From positions 156,411-220,410 of the forward strand of contig CAUYUJ010015504.1 in assembly GCA_963575745.1 (NCBI GenBank): DNA of 64,000 bases. The letters are read 5' to 3'. The stretch's first letter is position 1. Each line of letters opens with the position of its first letter. Made by a program: the position numbers and the translations under genes. Below the pieces are notes generated by a model. The model was not told the DNA's origin. It was given only the letters and a program-made list of their open reading frames with translations, and made no database searches. This document shows, piece after piece, positions 19,986 through 31,152 of this stretch. Source of the stretch: Prorocentrum cordatum. Its lineage: Eukaryota; Sar; Dinophyceae; Prorocentrales; Prorocentraceae.

Positions 19986-21340
19986 GTGGGACCCACAGCG
20001 TGTGGCGCGCCGAGCGTCCGCGAATCCCGGACGTTCAGGGCCAGGCTACCTGCCAGGCCAGGAGAAGGGCGCTAGACTTTTGGAGGAGGGGGAGGAGGAG
20101 GAGGAGGAGGAGGAGGAGGAGGAGGAGGAGGAGGAGGAGGCGGAGGAGGAGGAGGAGGGGGCGGAGGAGGAGGAGGAGGAGGAGGAGGAGGAGGAGGGGG
20201 AGGCTCCGAACCTGGAGCACCACCGACAGGTCCAGGCGCCCAGGATCGGCTCACTCCGCATCACACGGTCACACGGACGTGGCATCCAAGCGTGGGCACG
20301 CTGTGATACCTTGAGATGCACACCTATGAGCTGCAGTGTACAGGAGCCAACATCGGATGCGCAACTGAAGGTGATCACAAGGCTGTCATGCGGTGCCCTA
20401 TCGTGCGGGACCCTGTTGAATAGGACCGAATCGTGTACGGCTCTACCGTGTGAGATCCACTTGTATGAGGTACTGCCGTGTGAAACCCTGTTCAGCAGGA
20501 CACCTTCGAGTGGGACCCTATCATGTGGTGCTCTACCGCTTGGGACCCCACCGCGTGGGATTATATCTCTAGTGTGAGCCTTATCATGTGTGACCCTATT
20601 CTGTGGGACACTATTCCTTCGCACCCTAGTGTCTGGGACCCTGCTTTGGGAAACCATTGCTTGAGACTCCAACAGTGATATGTCCAAAGATCGGATCCCA
20701 GCGAGAACACTGCTAGAACTGCTGAGAGCATGCCTGTTTCCTGCCGCACAGGGGCAACTTACCAGAAACCACCTCCAAATCCATGGGCACACACAGAGTT
20801 TGGGGAATGTCGGCGTGGTCTCCAAGCAATGGCTCTGTGCACACGTGGCAATGCAATACACTGGATGCGATCTATGGGACTCTATCGTGAGTAACCCTAT
20901 CGTGTGGCACCCTATCGACGTGTGGGACCGTCTCGCGTGCGACTCGCTCGTGTGGGACAATGACGTATGGACCCCTGCCGAGTGGGATCCTGTCCCGCGG
21001 GGTCTTGTTTTGTGGAGCTCTACTGTGTGGGGTCCTCCCGTGTGGGACCCCATGGTCAGAAACTTTTGCTTGGCGTGCCGCGGCGGCGGCCCCAGCGACA
21101 CGCCATGCCCTGTGAGCTGATAGCGTATCGCTCCGCTCCGCGGGTCGGGATTTTGACGCCAGAAAATGGGGGCGTGGTTAGCGTATCGTGCCGATGCGTG
21201 GTGGGCCAGAACCGGCGGCGCGACAAGCTAAGCAACAGCTTCCGACCCTATGGCGCGTGACCCTGCCGAGCGAGACTCGGCCGTGCGAGACCTTACTGTG
21301 CGGGGCCCCGGCGTGCGAGGCCAAGTCGTGTGGGGCACCG
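19930..21340. repeat. Degenerate 15-bp repeat (CTATCGTGTGGGACC-like)
   Basis: Words such as CTATCGTGTGGCACC, CTACCGTGTGAGATC and CTATCATGTGGTGCT recur with roughly 15-bp spacing in 19930-20000, 20390-20660, 20870-21060 and 21250-21345, separated by unrelated sequence. Because 15 is a multiple of 3, both strands show pentapeptide-like frames (plus: LSCGT/LPCET or VWDxx types; minus: PHDRV types). Confidence 0.75.
20084..20208. repeat. GAG microsatellite
   Basis: About 125 bp of GAG with GCG and GGG interruptions. Confidence 0.95.
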
Positions 21341-21386
21341 CCACCGCCCAAATCTCATGCGACCAGAACAAATCAGTTCAGCCTGG

Positions 21387-21555
21387 TTGGCGGCGCGCGC
21401 AAAAGGGTAGAGGGAGGGGGAGGGCGTCTTCGAAGGAGGCTGCTTCTTCGAAGGTGCCGGCCTTACATCTACAGATAAGGCACGCGCCTTTCAAGAAGCA
21501 GGGGTGCTTCTAAGAAGGCCTCCCCCCACCCCGTTTCTGCGCGTGGCCGATCAGC
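21387..21555. mobile_element. MITE-like dispersed repeat, family 2, copy 1
   Basis: About 165 bp homologous to 56399-56575. Shared words: GGCGGCGCGC, GGGAGG, GAGGCTGCTTCT, GAAGG(T/C)GCC, TTACATCTA(C/T)AGATAAGG, GCAGGGGTGCTTCTA, CTCCCCCC, TCTGCGCGTGGC. The outer parts are imperfect inverted repeats: GGGAGGGGGAGGGCGTCTTC on the left against the complement of GAAGGCCTCCCCCCACCCC on the right. There is no coding capacity. Confidence 0.6.
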
Positions 21556-22654
21556 GGACCCCAAATCCATTCGTGGTCGTCGTGGTCGTCATCCGCCGCA
21601 GAGGCCGAGCATGGAACGCCGAGGACCGCCCGAATCCAACTCCACCTCAATGCAGACACCGCTCGGGGACAGCACGGGCCCATCACGTCGAGCACTGAGC
21701 GGGGATCAACGCCCAAGAGGGACGCAAAACCCACGGCCGCAACATGGATCTGCCGCCCGGCTGCCACGACCTTGGCCGCGCGGCCTCTGTGCAACGCGAG
21801 CGCAAAGGCCAGCAACTCAACACCACAGCCGGTGCCAGACACAACACACCTCGTAATCGGAACGACAGGCCAGGGGGGACGTAAGGGTATGGTAGGGCAC
21901 ACGTTGGGATATAGATAATCGCTCTAAACGGCAGCTGGAATTCATTGGGTCACCGATGAACCCCACTATTCATTTTATGTCGCGTGTGTTCACATACCAT
22001 GTCACATCCTGCTTCGCCATCCTCTACGCTGGCTGGCAACAGTTGTCTTGCTAGCTCGTTGCGGGGTCTGGTTCCTGTCGTCTACCATCATCTATTGCGC
22101 AGCGGACTTCGCGATCTCGTTCATCGTAGAGGCAGATGTCGGACGCGCTCCATGATATCCAAAACATGTCACACCAACCGAGTGGGTTCTTTAATCAGAA
22201 AAATTCGGCACCAATACCTCTACGTTTCGAAGTGGGCTACTCAAACACGGACATGACCCCGTGTGTCCTTGTAAGACCTGGTGTCGGATGTCCAGATGGA
22301 TCTGGTCAGCAGCGAGCGTCGCACGTTCGCCGAGCAGGCCCGCGTTTGCCAATGTGTCGGGAGAGCGCATCCCGACTCCCTGCTCCATTGCGCAAGGCCC
22401 GGGTTCGCGGAAACTGGCCTTGAGCAGTAGCACTGACGCTGCGCCTAGTCTCAAGCAGGGGCGAGGAAGATGAACAGGAGCGAACGTCAGCAGAAAAGAT
22501 TGAAACGGAGGAGGGAAGAACAAATTGTTGAATAGTTCTCCTCATTCCCAGGCGGATCCGCGGTACTGCGCGCGCGCTACGGTGGCCTAGCCATCTCCCC
22601 GGCGGAAAGTCTCCAACATGCGCGCGCAATGCAATGAGGTGCATGCGCGCGCTG
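21556..22654. other. No convincing gene
   Basis: Several short frames on both strands; none has a recognisable motif. Confidence 0.45.
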
Positions 22655-23440
22655 TCGCCATTGAGAAATCTCCGAAATAGCGACCGCAAGCCTGGGGCAC
22701 TCCCTGTGGCGCCGAGAAAACGCGATGCCTGCCACATTTTGCGAACCCGGAACGGATATCGACCACACCCCCAGCGCACTCCCCTGTGGGGTCGAGGAAG
22801 TGCCACGCTGCCACACTTTGTGAGCACGGAACGGACAGCGACCGCACCCCCAACGCACCCCCTTGTGGCGTCGAGGAAATCACACATGCCACGCTTTGCA
22901 AGCCCGAAGCGGGTAGCGACCGCACCCCCATGCCCCCTGTGTAATGTCGACAAACTGCCACGCCTGCCACACTTTGTGAGCTCGAAAGGGATAGCGACCG
23001 CACCCCCAGTGCACCCCCATGTGGCATCGAGAAAGTGCCATGCCTGCCACGCTCGGCGACCACGGAACGGATAGCGACCGCACCCCCAAAGCACCCCTAT
23101 GTGGCGTCGAAAGAATGCCACACATGCCACGCTTTGCAAGGCCGAAGCGGATAGCGACCGCACCCCCATGCCCCCCCCCCTGTACCGTCGAGAAACTGCC
23201 ACGCCTGCCGCACTTTGCGAGCTCGAAACGGACAGCGACCGCACCCCCAGCGCATCCCCATGTGGCATCGAGAGAGTGCCGCGCCTGCCACGCTTTGCGA
23301 GCCCGAAACGTATACCAGCGCACCTCTCTGGTGTCGAGGGAGTGCCATGCCTGCCACCCTTTGCGAGCCCGAAACGGATAGCGACCGCACCCCTTGCGCA
23401 CCCTCTCTGGTGTCGAGGAGGTGCCACGCATGCCGCGTCC
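22655..23440. repeat. 78-bp satellite, about 10 copies
   Basis: Units contain GATAGCGACCGCACCCCCA, a TGTGGC(A/G)TCGAG word and TGCCACGC(T)TTGCGAGC. Unit starts near 22678, 22756, 22837, 22914, 22992, 23071, 23151, 23233, 23310 and 23379 give spacings of 69-82 bp around 78. Since 78 is 26 codons, minus-strand frames show a 26-residue repeat (GVRSLS...). Length variation between units argues against protein selection, but it is not excluded. Confidence 0.93.
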
Positions 23441-24146
23441 TGTTCAAACTACGCGTATGGATTGTGTGGTGTGCGTGTCATGTGGGTGGCTTGGTTCTCG
23501 TCTGTGTGTCTTGTGTACGTGTATGATGTGAGTGCCGCGTATGTGTTGCATGCGTCTAGCGTGTATGATGCAATGAGCACGCTAGGTGTATACTTGCGCG
23601 CGAATGCTGATGAGAAGGAGAAGGAGCACTCAGAAGTCCAATGTGTGCACGCATGTCTGATGTTTGTGCGAGCGAGGCGGAGAGGGACAAAGATGAGGAG
23701 GAACGCGGGTGAAACGCGGCTGGGAAGATGTATGTGTGTATGTGTGCTGTGTATACGGGCTGTATGTGTGCTGTGTGTGTGTGCATGTGCTGTCAGCGCT
23801 AGTGCATCTGATGGGATATAGAAAGGGGAAGGGGAAGGTGAGGAGACGCGGGTGCGACGCGGAAGTGAAGAAAACCCACGCCTCAATCCGAGCATCCGGC
23901 GGGGATTGTTCCATCACCCCACCTGCGCGACGGGAAACAACGGGTCTGACCAAGGATCACACAGCGGCCTTCCGCGGTAGCTTGCGCGACAGTATCGGCG
24001 CAGACGACCCAGCTTCTCTGCATCGCTCACCGGTGTGCAGAGTTCGGCGGCGAACAAGGGGGGTGGAGTGAGGTGAGAAGGAACAGGCCTTGGCAGAAGG
24101 CGGCGGGGCTTCTCGCAAGGCCTCCGGCCTTGTGAGAGGTTTGCTG
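23441..24146. other. No supported gene; TG-rich tract
   Basis: GTATGTGTG-type alternation at 23725-23800, otherwise unremarkable. Confidence 0.5.
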
Positions 24147-24381
24147 TGTCCTCCTCCTCCCCCTCGTCCTCCTCCTCCTCCTCCACCTCGTCCTCCTCCT
24201 CCTCCTCCTCCTCCTCCTCGTCCTCCTCCTCCTTCCTCCTCCTCCCTCCTCCTCCCTCCTCCTCCCTCCTCATCCCTCCTCCTCCACTCCCTCCCTCCTC
24301 CTCCTCATCCTCCTCCTCCTCCTCCTCCTCCTCCTCCTCCTCCTCCTCCTCCTCCTCCTCCTCCTCCTCCTCCTCCTCCTG
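24147..24381. repeat. CTC microsatellite
   Basis: 235 bp of CTC/TCC triplets, pure from about 24303 to 24380. Confidence 0.97.
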
Positions 24382-24513
24382 GGATAAATCTCCCTCTGCG
24401 GACTCCCGATCCAAGGCACGCCCTCGAGCCGCCGCGACCTGCAAGCCGCCACAGACCCAGGGGCACCCGCCAGCAAGGCAGGCCTCCTGTCCGCGGCGCC
24501 GGCTGCGCGGCAG

Positions 24514-24607
24514 GGGAGCCCCTAGGAGACCACATGCGAACCCTGCCCCTACCCCCCAGATTTCTGAGGGGGAGGGGTAGGGTTCGCATGTGGCCCCCTA
24601 GCCCCTC
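24514..24607. other. Long imperfect inverted repeat (hairpin)
   Basis: Arm CCACATGCGAACCCTGCCCC followed by TACCCCC pairs with the complement of GGGGGAGGGGTAGGGTTCGCATGTGG around a centre near 24562: 24 of 26 bases match, with a loop of about 11 bases. The outer CCCCTAG / CTAG words extend it imperfectly. Confidence 0.85.
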
Positions 24608-25399
24608 CACGCACGCCTGGCGTGACGACGCGCAGGGAAGCAGGCACCCGATCTTTGCACTCGATAGCCCCTCTCTCACCCAGAAGCGCATGGCTGCAGA
24701 CCGCGCTCCTGCTCTTGGTTGCACCACACGCGCCGACGGGCCGGCTTCCACGGATGCCCAGCACCATCCTGCAACCAAGTGCCAATCGAGCACCCTGCGC
24801 CGGCATGCTGGCCTTTGCACCTGACGTCGGGGGCGAGAGAGGCAAGGGATGCGCAGCGCAAACCAGCCCTCGAAATCGTCCCCAAAGCACGCGTTCGCGT
24901 TTGCACTCGCGTTTTCTGGCGGTTGGCGGCTGGCGATTTGTTTCTTGGCATCTGGCATGTGCCGTCGGAACCAGTAACGGGGACAAGCGCGCATTTGCGT
25001 TCTGCTGCGACCATTGCCTGTGAGCGTTTGAGCGGTCCTGAGCAAGAAGGAGGAGGCGGACGAGAAATACGAGGAAGGCTAGGATGAAAATGAAGAGGAT
25101 GGAGACGGAGCTCAACGCACGGGAACATTAGCTCCCGATCCCTTCCTCTTGGGGCTGCTCAGTCCCCCTGGATGGTCCTCCAATGGCCCAGGGCAGGAGC
25201 ACAGCCCAACAACGTCAACTCAACAAAGAAAGACGTCGGGCTCCGAGCAAGAGCTCCTCCGCCGGGATAACAGAAGCGCGTCGGTGCCCACGACCGGCGA
25301 ACGGGCGGCCCCCCCCCCAAAGAGTGGCCTTCACGTGGCGGCCGAGCTCGTAGTCCATGCCGTCGCATCTCAACGCCACCTGCGGGTCGACGGGCCGGC
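24608..25399. other. No convincing gene
   Basis: Open frames on both strands (for example minus 24676-25128) lack recognisable motifs. Confidence 0.45.
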
Positions 25400-25648
25400 G
25401 CCCCCTCCTCCCGTCTCCTGCTTCCACTTCTTCCCTCCTTTTTTTTCCCCCTCCTGGATCACCCTGCCTCCACGTCATCCCTCTCTCCTTCCTTCCTTCC
25501 TCCCCTCTCTGCCCGTCTCTCTTCCCTCTGGAGGCTTTTGTGTTCCCTCTGGACCTCGAGCCTCTGGGAACGTCCAGGGCCGTCCCAGGGTCAAGATCTG
25601 GGGCGGCAGCAAAACTTAATATCCACGTCAGGGGCCTCGTCGTCCCCT

Positions 25649-25679
<31 letters not shown>

Positions 25680-25745
25680 GATCCACGTTTACCTCCTCTT
25701 CCTCTTCTGCCTCTACGTGCTCCTGCTGCTGCTGCTGCTCGCGGC
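25400..25745. repeat. Pyrimidine tract, GTCCTC hexamers and CTG run
   Basis: CT-rich sequence to 25530, five to six GTCCTC units at 25640-25680, and (CTG)5 at 25722-25740. Confidence 0.85.
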
Positions 25746-26059
25746 TGATGTGGGATTACCCGAAGCCGTTCCCAGCCTTGCCCCCCCAAACAGGGAGGCA
25801 GGGCCGGTTTTGAAAGGTGGCGCCACTACCCGAAGGGGGCCACCACAGGAGGCGAGGGAGAAACGCGGATGGGGGACGATGCGGGAGGAACAGGGGGGGT
25901 AACCACGCACGACGAAGCGGGGGAGACGATGGAGAGGTCCCGGCTATTCACCGAACCCCTCGAGCGCCATCCCATATGAGCGCGGGATCGCAGGACAGAG
26001 AGACGTCGGTGGAATGATATGGGGGGTCGCTAGAGGGGTGGGTCAAAAGATGGGGCCTT

Positions 26060-27010
26060 GATATAAAGAAAAGCGGTCGCTGCCCTGCTGTGAGAGCTAT
26101 GGTGGTGTAGCTGCGAGAAAGCACGGTTGAGGCAAAGAGGTGAACGGGCGTCGCTGTGGCCGCACCCGAGAATGCCATGCCTCGGGTGCCCCTGTAGAAG
26201 GCGAGCGAGGTTTTGGCGGGTGCAGATGCGACCAAGGATGAGCGCAGTTGAGGAAAAAAAGGGAGCGGGAATCGCTGTGGCCGCGCTCGAGAATGCCACG
26301 CCTCGGGCGCCGCTGCACTTGGCGAGAGAGGGGTTGGCAACCGCGGCTGCCACAGCAAGGTTGAGCTATGACAATGCAGCTACGACAGAGCACGGTTGAG
26401 ACAAAGAGGTGAGAAGGCATGGAACACTGTAAGTAAACGGTTGGGGCAAAGAGGTGAGCGAGCGCCGCTGTGGCCGTTCTCGAGAAAGCCACGCCTCGGG
26501 CGCCATTGCAGTTGGCGAACGAGGGTTTGGCGGGCGCGGCTGCGACAAAGCAAGGCTGAGCTATGACAGTGCAGCTACGGCAGAGCACGGTTGAGGCAAA
26601 GAGGTGAGAAGGCACCGCTGTTGCCGCACTCGAGAGTGCCACGGTTGCTCCTCCTCCTCCTCCTCCTCCTCCTCCTCCTCCTCCTCCTCCTCCTCCTCCT
26701 CCAACCATCCGTCGACCTCCCCCGTCCGATGCGAGAGCTGGATGGTGCAGCTGGAACAACGCGCGGTTGAGGCAGAAAGGTGGGCAGGCATCACTGTGGC
26801 CGCACTCGAGAATGCCATGCCTCGGGCGCCACTGTAGTAGGCGAGCGAGGGTTTGGCGGGTGCAGCTGCGACCAAGGATGAGCGCGGTTGAGGTACAGAG
26901 GTGGACGGGAATCGCTGTGGCCGCGCTCGAGAATGCCACGCCTCGGGCGCCGCTGCACTTGGCGAGCGAGTGGTTGGCGACCGCGCCTGCGACAAAGCAG
27001 GGCTGAGATA
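26060..27010. repeat. 120-150-bp satellite, block 1
   Basis: CACGGTTGAGGCAAAGAGGTGA and variants recur near 26121, 26236, 26388, 26437, 26586, 26763 and 26883. Between them lie CTGTGGCCGC(A/G)CTCGAGAATG, CCACGCCTCGGGCGCC, TTGGCGAGCGAGGGTTTGGC and GCGGCTGCGACAAAGCA in fixed order. Minus-strand frames that read AWHSR(A/V)RPQR and similar are repeat-derived. Confidence 0.9.
26646..26703. repeat. CTC microsatellite inside satellite block 1
   Basis: About 19 CTC triplets interrupting the satellite unit. Confidence 0.97.
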
Positions 27011-27161
27011 ACGGGAGCATGTGAGCGCAAGGTTGACATGGAGAGGTTGCGAGCGGGGCAGAAAATGAGGGTCACGGTGAAGGGCGTGCCTTCGCTTGTA
27101 AAAACCGCCAGGGGGTAGCCGCAGTGACTCGCTTTTGGGGGTAAGAGACCGAGGGCCGCGT

Positions 27162-27210
27162 TTTTTTGTATATATATAATTTAATTATATATACACATTG
27201 AAAAAAAAGA
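27162..27210. other. AT-rich imperfect palindrome
   Basis: A run of T, GTATATATATAATT, TAATTATATATAC and a run of A: an AT island with hairpin or cruciform potential in GC-rich DNA, between the two satellite blocks. Confidence 0.85.
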
Positions 27211-27329
27211 GGGAGGTGCTGCAATTAACTTGCTCTTTTGGGGTAGGTTCAACCTCCCAGGCGGCCTGCCGTGACATCCGCCCTCGCCCATCCCACCCAC
27301 GCACCACCCCCACCCCCCATCGATGTGAC

Positions 27330-27690
27330 ACCTATGATGGCGCAGCTGCGAGAAAGCACGGTTGAGGCAAAGAGGTGAGCGAGCGCCGCTGTGGCCCTCG
27401 GGCGCCGCTGCAGTTGGCGGCAAGGGGTTGGCGGGTACAGCGGCTTCAGAGCAAGAGTGGGATAAAGAGGCGATGTGAGAGCGATGGTGCAGCTGCGAAA
27501 ACACGGTTGAGGCGCAGAGGTGAGAGGGCGTCGCCGCGGTTGCACTCGAGAATAACGTGCGTCGGGCGCTAGTTGGCGAGCGAGGGTTTGGCGGGCGCGG
27601 CTGCAACAAAGCATAAGCCATGGTAGTGAAGCTACGGCAGAGCACGGCGATGCAAAGAGGTGCGCGGGCATCGCTGTAGCCGCGCTCGGG
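27330..27690. repeat. 120-150-bp satellite, block 2
   Basis: Further units of the 26.06-27.01 kb satellite, with CACGGTTGAGGC words near 27357, 27503 and (degenerate) 27638. Confidence 0.88.
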
Positions 27691-27714
27691 AGTGCTGCTC
27701 GGGGGTGGCCGCTC

Positions 27715-27795
27715 CTCATCCTCCTTCTCCTCCTCCTCCTCCTCCTCCTCCTCCTCCTCCTCCTCCTCCTCCTCCTCCTCCTCCTCCTCCTCCCC
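27715..27795. repeat. CTC microsatellite
   Basis: About 26 CTC triplets at the end of satellite block 2, the same association as at 26646. Confidence 0.97.
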
Positions 27796-28201
27796 ATGAC
27801 ACCCCCAGCCACCGCCCGTTCCTCCGCGCGGTCTCCGTGCCGATGCCAATCTACCTCAGAGGCGGAGGTCGTCGCGGAAATCGGGGTATATGGGGTAGGC
27901 GAGGTCGGAGAGGTGGTTGCTGAGCATAGCCTGCATATTCCTCCGAGGTATATGTCCACGCGGATACCGTAGTAGATGGAGAAAGCGAGGTCGGAGGAGC
28001 GGTCGGTCCGCATGGCCAGTCGGCGCATCCGAAGTGCATGTTGGCGCGGCGATCGAAGAAGAAGATGGAGCCTACAAGGTCGGAGGGGTGGAACATGCCC
28101 TGCCTGTCCTAGGTAGATGCCGGGAAAGGTAGTCGCGCATGACCTGTATTGGGTGTGTGGGTGGGGGGGGTGGTAGTACCTGCGCTTGGCGTCGGGCGCG
28201 C
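27796..28201. other. Sequence downstream of element E
   Basis: It lies 3' of the minus-strand LINE reading frame and may be its 3' untranslated part. A poly-Pro coding tract (CCCCCCACCC on minus) sits at 28145-28180. I saw no clear poly-A tail or target-site duplication. Confidence 0.4.
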
Positions 28202-29250
28202 TCACTGGAGTTGACCCACTGGAAGATCCTCAGGCAACCCCTCGATTTCGAGCGGGTGGAGGATGCCTGCTTCGCCGCGAAATCCCCGACGAAGGGCGCA
28301 GAGCGACAGCTCGCACGTCGCCGCCAAGTACCTCGCACGCGTCATAGGCGACGGACCCGCCTGATAGGTGATCCACCCGGATTTGCTCGTCACTCGGGGC
28401 TGCGACGCCCAGAAATAGTGTGGGAGGGATAACTTCCCCTCCAAATGACGGCGTTCGTGTGCACACTCGGGGCATTCCTGCCACAAGTGCCGGAAAGACG
28501 GCTGGGCGTGGTTGCAGTGCTTGCACGGGTGCGGGCACTGCCGGCGCGTGGATGTAGACGCTGCACCACTGCGGTAGATGGTGAGAAGCTTCTTGTCGTT
28601 GTCGTCCAGCTTGGAATACCATCTCGCGAAGAAGCGGTGCGACGACGCGTCGACGTCGACGTTGTCAACGTCCTCGCTGTCGAGCCGGGTCTGTCGCACC
28701 TGCTGGAGGCAGCGGGCGCGCGCGACCACGCGCAGGGCGCGGGCGGCCTTCTTGTGGGTGGTCCAGAAGCGCTGGGAGCTAGCGCCGCGGACCTGTCGCG
28801 CCACCTGCAGGACGCGGCGGTCGTCGGTGGGGGGCGCCTCGAGCTGCGCGCCGCGGGCGTCGTCGCTGTGCGTGATGAACGTCAGGCCCAAGGACGCGGC
28901 GTGCGCCGTGATGGCGTTCTGAACGAAGTCGCCCCAGACCAGCTTGGAGTGGGAGACGGCGAGGAGGCGCTGGAGAGCCTGCGAGTACTGCGGGTGCATA
29001 TTGGTGTGAAGGGCCCAGAAACGGCCGCGGCACCACCAAGTGCAGCGTGCATTGAGCAAGGCCCGGAACAAGCGCTTGGTGTTGTCCGCCGGGACAGGGG
29101 TCAGCAGCGGCGCCGCCCAGGTCCAGCGTGGCCGGATGTAAGCGATGGCAAGAACGATGCGCACCGCGAAACTGCCCGGGAGGCCGTGCAGAATACCGAT
29201 GCCGTTCTCGATCTTTGCCCAGCCCTTTCGCGGCAGGATGGGCGCAGAAG
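28202..29250 (-). pseudogene. Element E C-terminal region with Cys/His cluster
   Basis: Continuation of the RT gene in another frame, beginning around KIENGIGILHGLPGSF just after the frameshift and ending in a stop at 28202. About 230 residues downstream it contains CPHPCKHCNHAQPSFRHLWQ, completed by ECPEC. This Cys/His arrangement before HLW is typical of the zinc-binding end of some LINE RT proteins. Such domains usually bind the template RNA or target DNA. There is no visible RNase H or endonuclease. Confidence 0.7.
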
Positions 29251-30737
29251 GGGTTCGCGGGGACGGCCGCGAGGCCGAGGTGCTCGGAGCGCTTGGGCGG
29301 GTCGTCGCCGACGCTCCAGGTCTGCCGTTTGCTGGCGTTCTCCGTGAAGCCGACGTCGTTGTCGAAACTCGTGGTCATGGCGACGTCAGCCGCGAGGGCA
29401 ACCGCGTCGGTGGCCGTCAGGCCCCGGTCGCCCATGCACGCCAGGCCGGAGTCGGGCGCCCACGGCGCAAGGGCGCCGACCATAGCATTCGGGGCGAGGC
29501 TGTCGCCCTGGGGGAGCCCGCGCTTCGGCCAGATCGGCCGGCTGAGCTTGCCTCCCATCGTGCAGAACCGTGGGGCGCGCCACGCCGCCATGCACAGTCG
29601 AGTGTTGTGTGGCGGCATGCCCTGCCGCTCGAAAGCGTCCTCCGCGATGGCGAAGTCGATGTTGTCGCGCGCCTTGGACAAGTCGTGTTCCGAGCCCGCC
29701 CCGCTGAGAGTGCAGGAGTGGAGCCGCGACGAGATGGCGTGGGTGGCGCTGGTGGCACGTCGGCGCGACCACTGGTGGGTCGGCGGCTCGGGGGCTGCCC
29801 CTGCGAGGGCGGACGGCCAAAGGCGCAGGATGCAGGAGCCCACGGCGATGGGCCTCGAGTCGTCCTCATTCTTCGGAATGCCCGCGATCTTCCAACTGAA
29901 CAGCTGCATGGCCGCGGTATCGTTGATGCCGTCGGTGGCTATCTCGCGGGTGGTGTTGCACCGCAAGTTGCAGAGCTCGCGCATGATCTCCGGGGCCAGC
30001 CTGGCGACGAGACGGAGCTCCGCGCCCGCCCAGCCGTCGAAGCCAGCCGCACCCTTGGAGCGTTGGACCGCGTTGTCGAAGACGTGGTAGTTGGGCAGCC
30101 AGTCGGTTGCCTGGCCGGAGCGTGGGAAAGCGATGTTTGCCGCCCAGGAGCGCCAGCGCTGGAGGTGGCCGTCGGCGTCGTGGTTGGGTGGGCCCCACTG
30201 CTGCTGCCACGTTTGCCTGAAAGTGCCGACGTCTTGGCACGCTGCTGGTGGAGTGTCCCTGAACATGGGCGTGGTGGTGGTCCAGAGCGACGTTGACCAC
30301 TCAGCGAACTTGGCGCGCCAGCGGGCGGCAGCGTCCTTGGCAGCCAGCCGCTCGCACTCGTTGATCCCTGACGTAAGGGCCACGATGGCGTCGTTGTAGG
30401 TGGGAGCGCCGTCGGCGAGCTGGATGTGGCCGCCCAGACCCAAGCGAGCGCAGCAGTCCAAGTTGCGTGGTGAGAGGTACTGCGGACGCGGGTCGCGTCG
30501 AAGCACCTCGGCAAAGCGACGTTGGAACCGAAGTAGACGTCGGTGGGCGACCGTCTGTGGAGGTCGGAAAGATGAGGGCGTGGCAGTCGGTCGCATCTTG
30601 GGGAAGGTGCCCTTCGCCCTCTCCCCGAGCGTGTGATGTAAACCCAGCCGAGCCGGACGCCCTCCTTGAGGGTCTGCTCTGCTCATGCATGCCAGTTGGC
30701 CCAGCGGTCGGTCAGGCTGGCGCCGGCGGGTGTGCAA
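29230..30737 (-). pseudogene. Element E reverse transcriptase, motif C degenerate
   Basis: Long minus-strand frame from 30737 (about 650 codons in total, of which roughly the first 500 are the true frame). RT motifs in order, by residue: 229-241 GAAGFDGWAGAEL (domain 0/1), 287-301 GIPKNEDDSRPIAVG (domain 2), 351-366 around LSKARDNIDFAIAE (motif A), 407-416 GLPQGDSLAP (motif B, well kept), 447-454 ALAADVAM in the place of the YxDD of motif C, 463-475 GFTENASKRQTW (domain D), then SEHLGL (domain E). The second catalytic aspartate of motif C is missing. The true reading leaves this frame between about 29230 and 29275. The encoded enzyme would have copied the element RNA at a genomic nick. Confidence 0.8.
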
Positions 30738-31152
30738 GGCACCTGCTGGTCCACGGCGTGCTGAATCAGCTCGGCGTCGTCGGGGATGCGCGTCAGGCGG
30801 GCGTAGCCTGCTGCGTGTGTGAACCGTATGCGGGGTCGCGGTGCAGGGTGGTGCAGTCGGACCGTGTAGTGGACGAGGGCGTGGTGAGGGATCCCGGGCA
30901 GCTGGAGTCGGTCATGGTACCCTGGTGTGGGCGTGTCTGGGCCTCCGAAGGCCGGAGCTCTGGTGGGTGCCGTCGCTGCCGTTGTCGCGGCGGTGGGCGG
31001 AGCCTTCGTCCTTTGGCGCGCCGCCCGGCCCCGCGCGCAGCAGCCGGGGCCAGCCGCGGCGGGCGGCGGAAGGCAGCGAGGTCATGCCCGCGCGCCGAGC
31101 CACGGGGCCACGGATGCACGCCCCGCGACGGGGCCATTGACTTGGGCCAGGA

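Noticed and set aside
22306-23431. 373-codon minus frame with a 26-residue repeat as a gene
   Set aside because: It coincides with the 78-bp satellite, whose unit length varies from 69 to 82 bp, so the frame is not conserved along the array.
26097-27020. 307-codon minus frame over the satellite as a gene
   Set aside because: Explained by the 120-150-bp satellite and an embedded CTC array.
28445-30296. Plus-strand frames of 300-383 codons opposite element E
   Set aside because: They are antisense shadows of the RT gene; the minus strand carries the ordered RT motifs.
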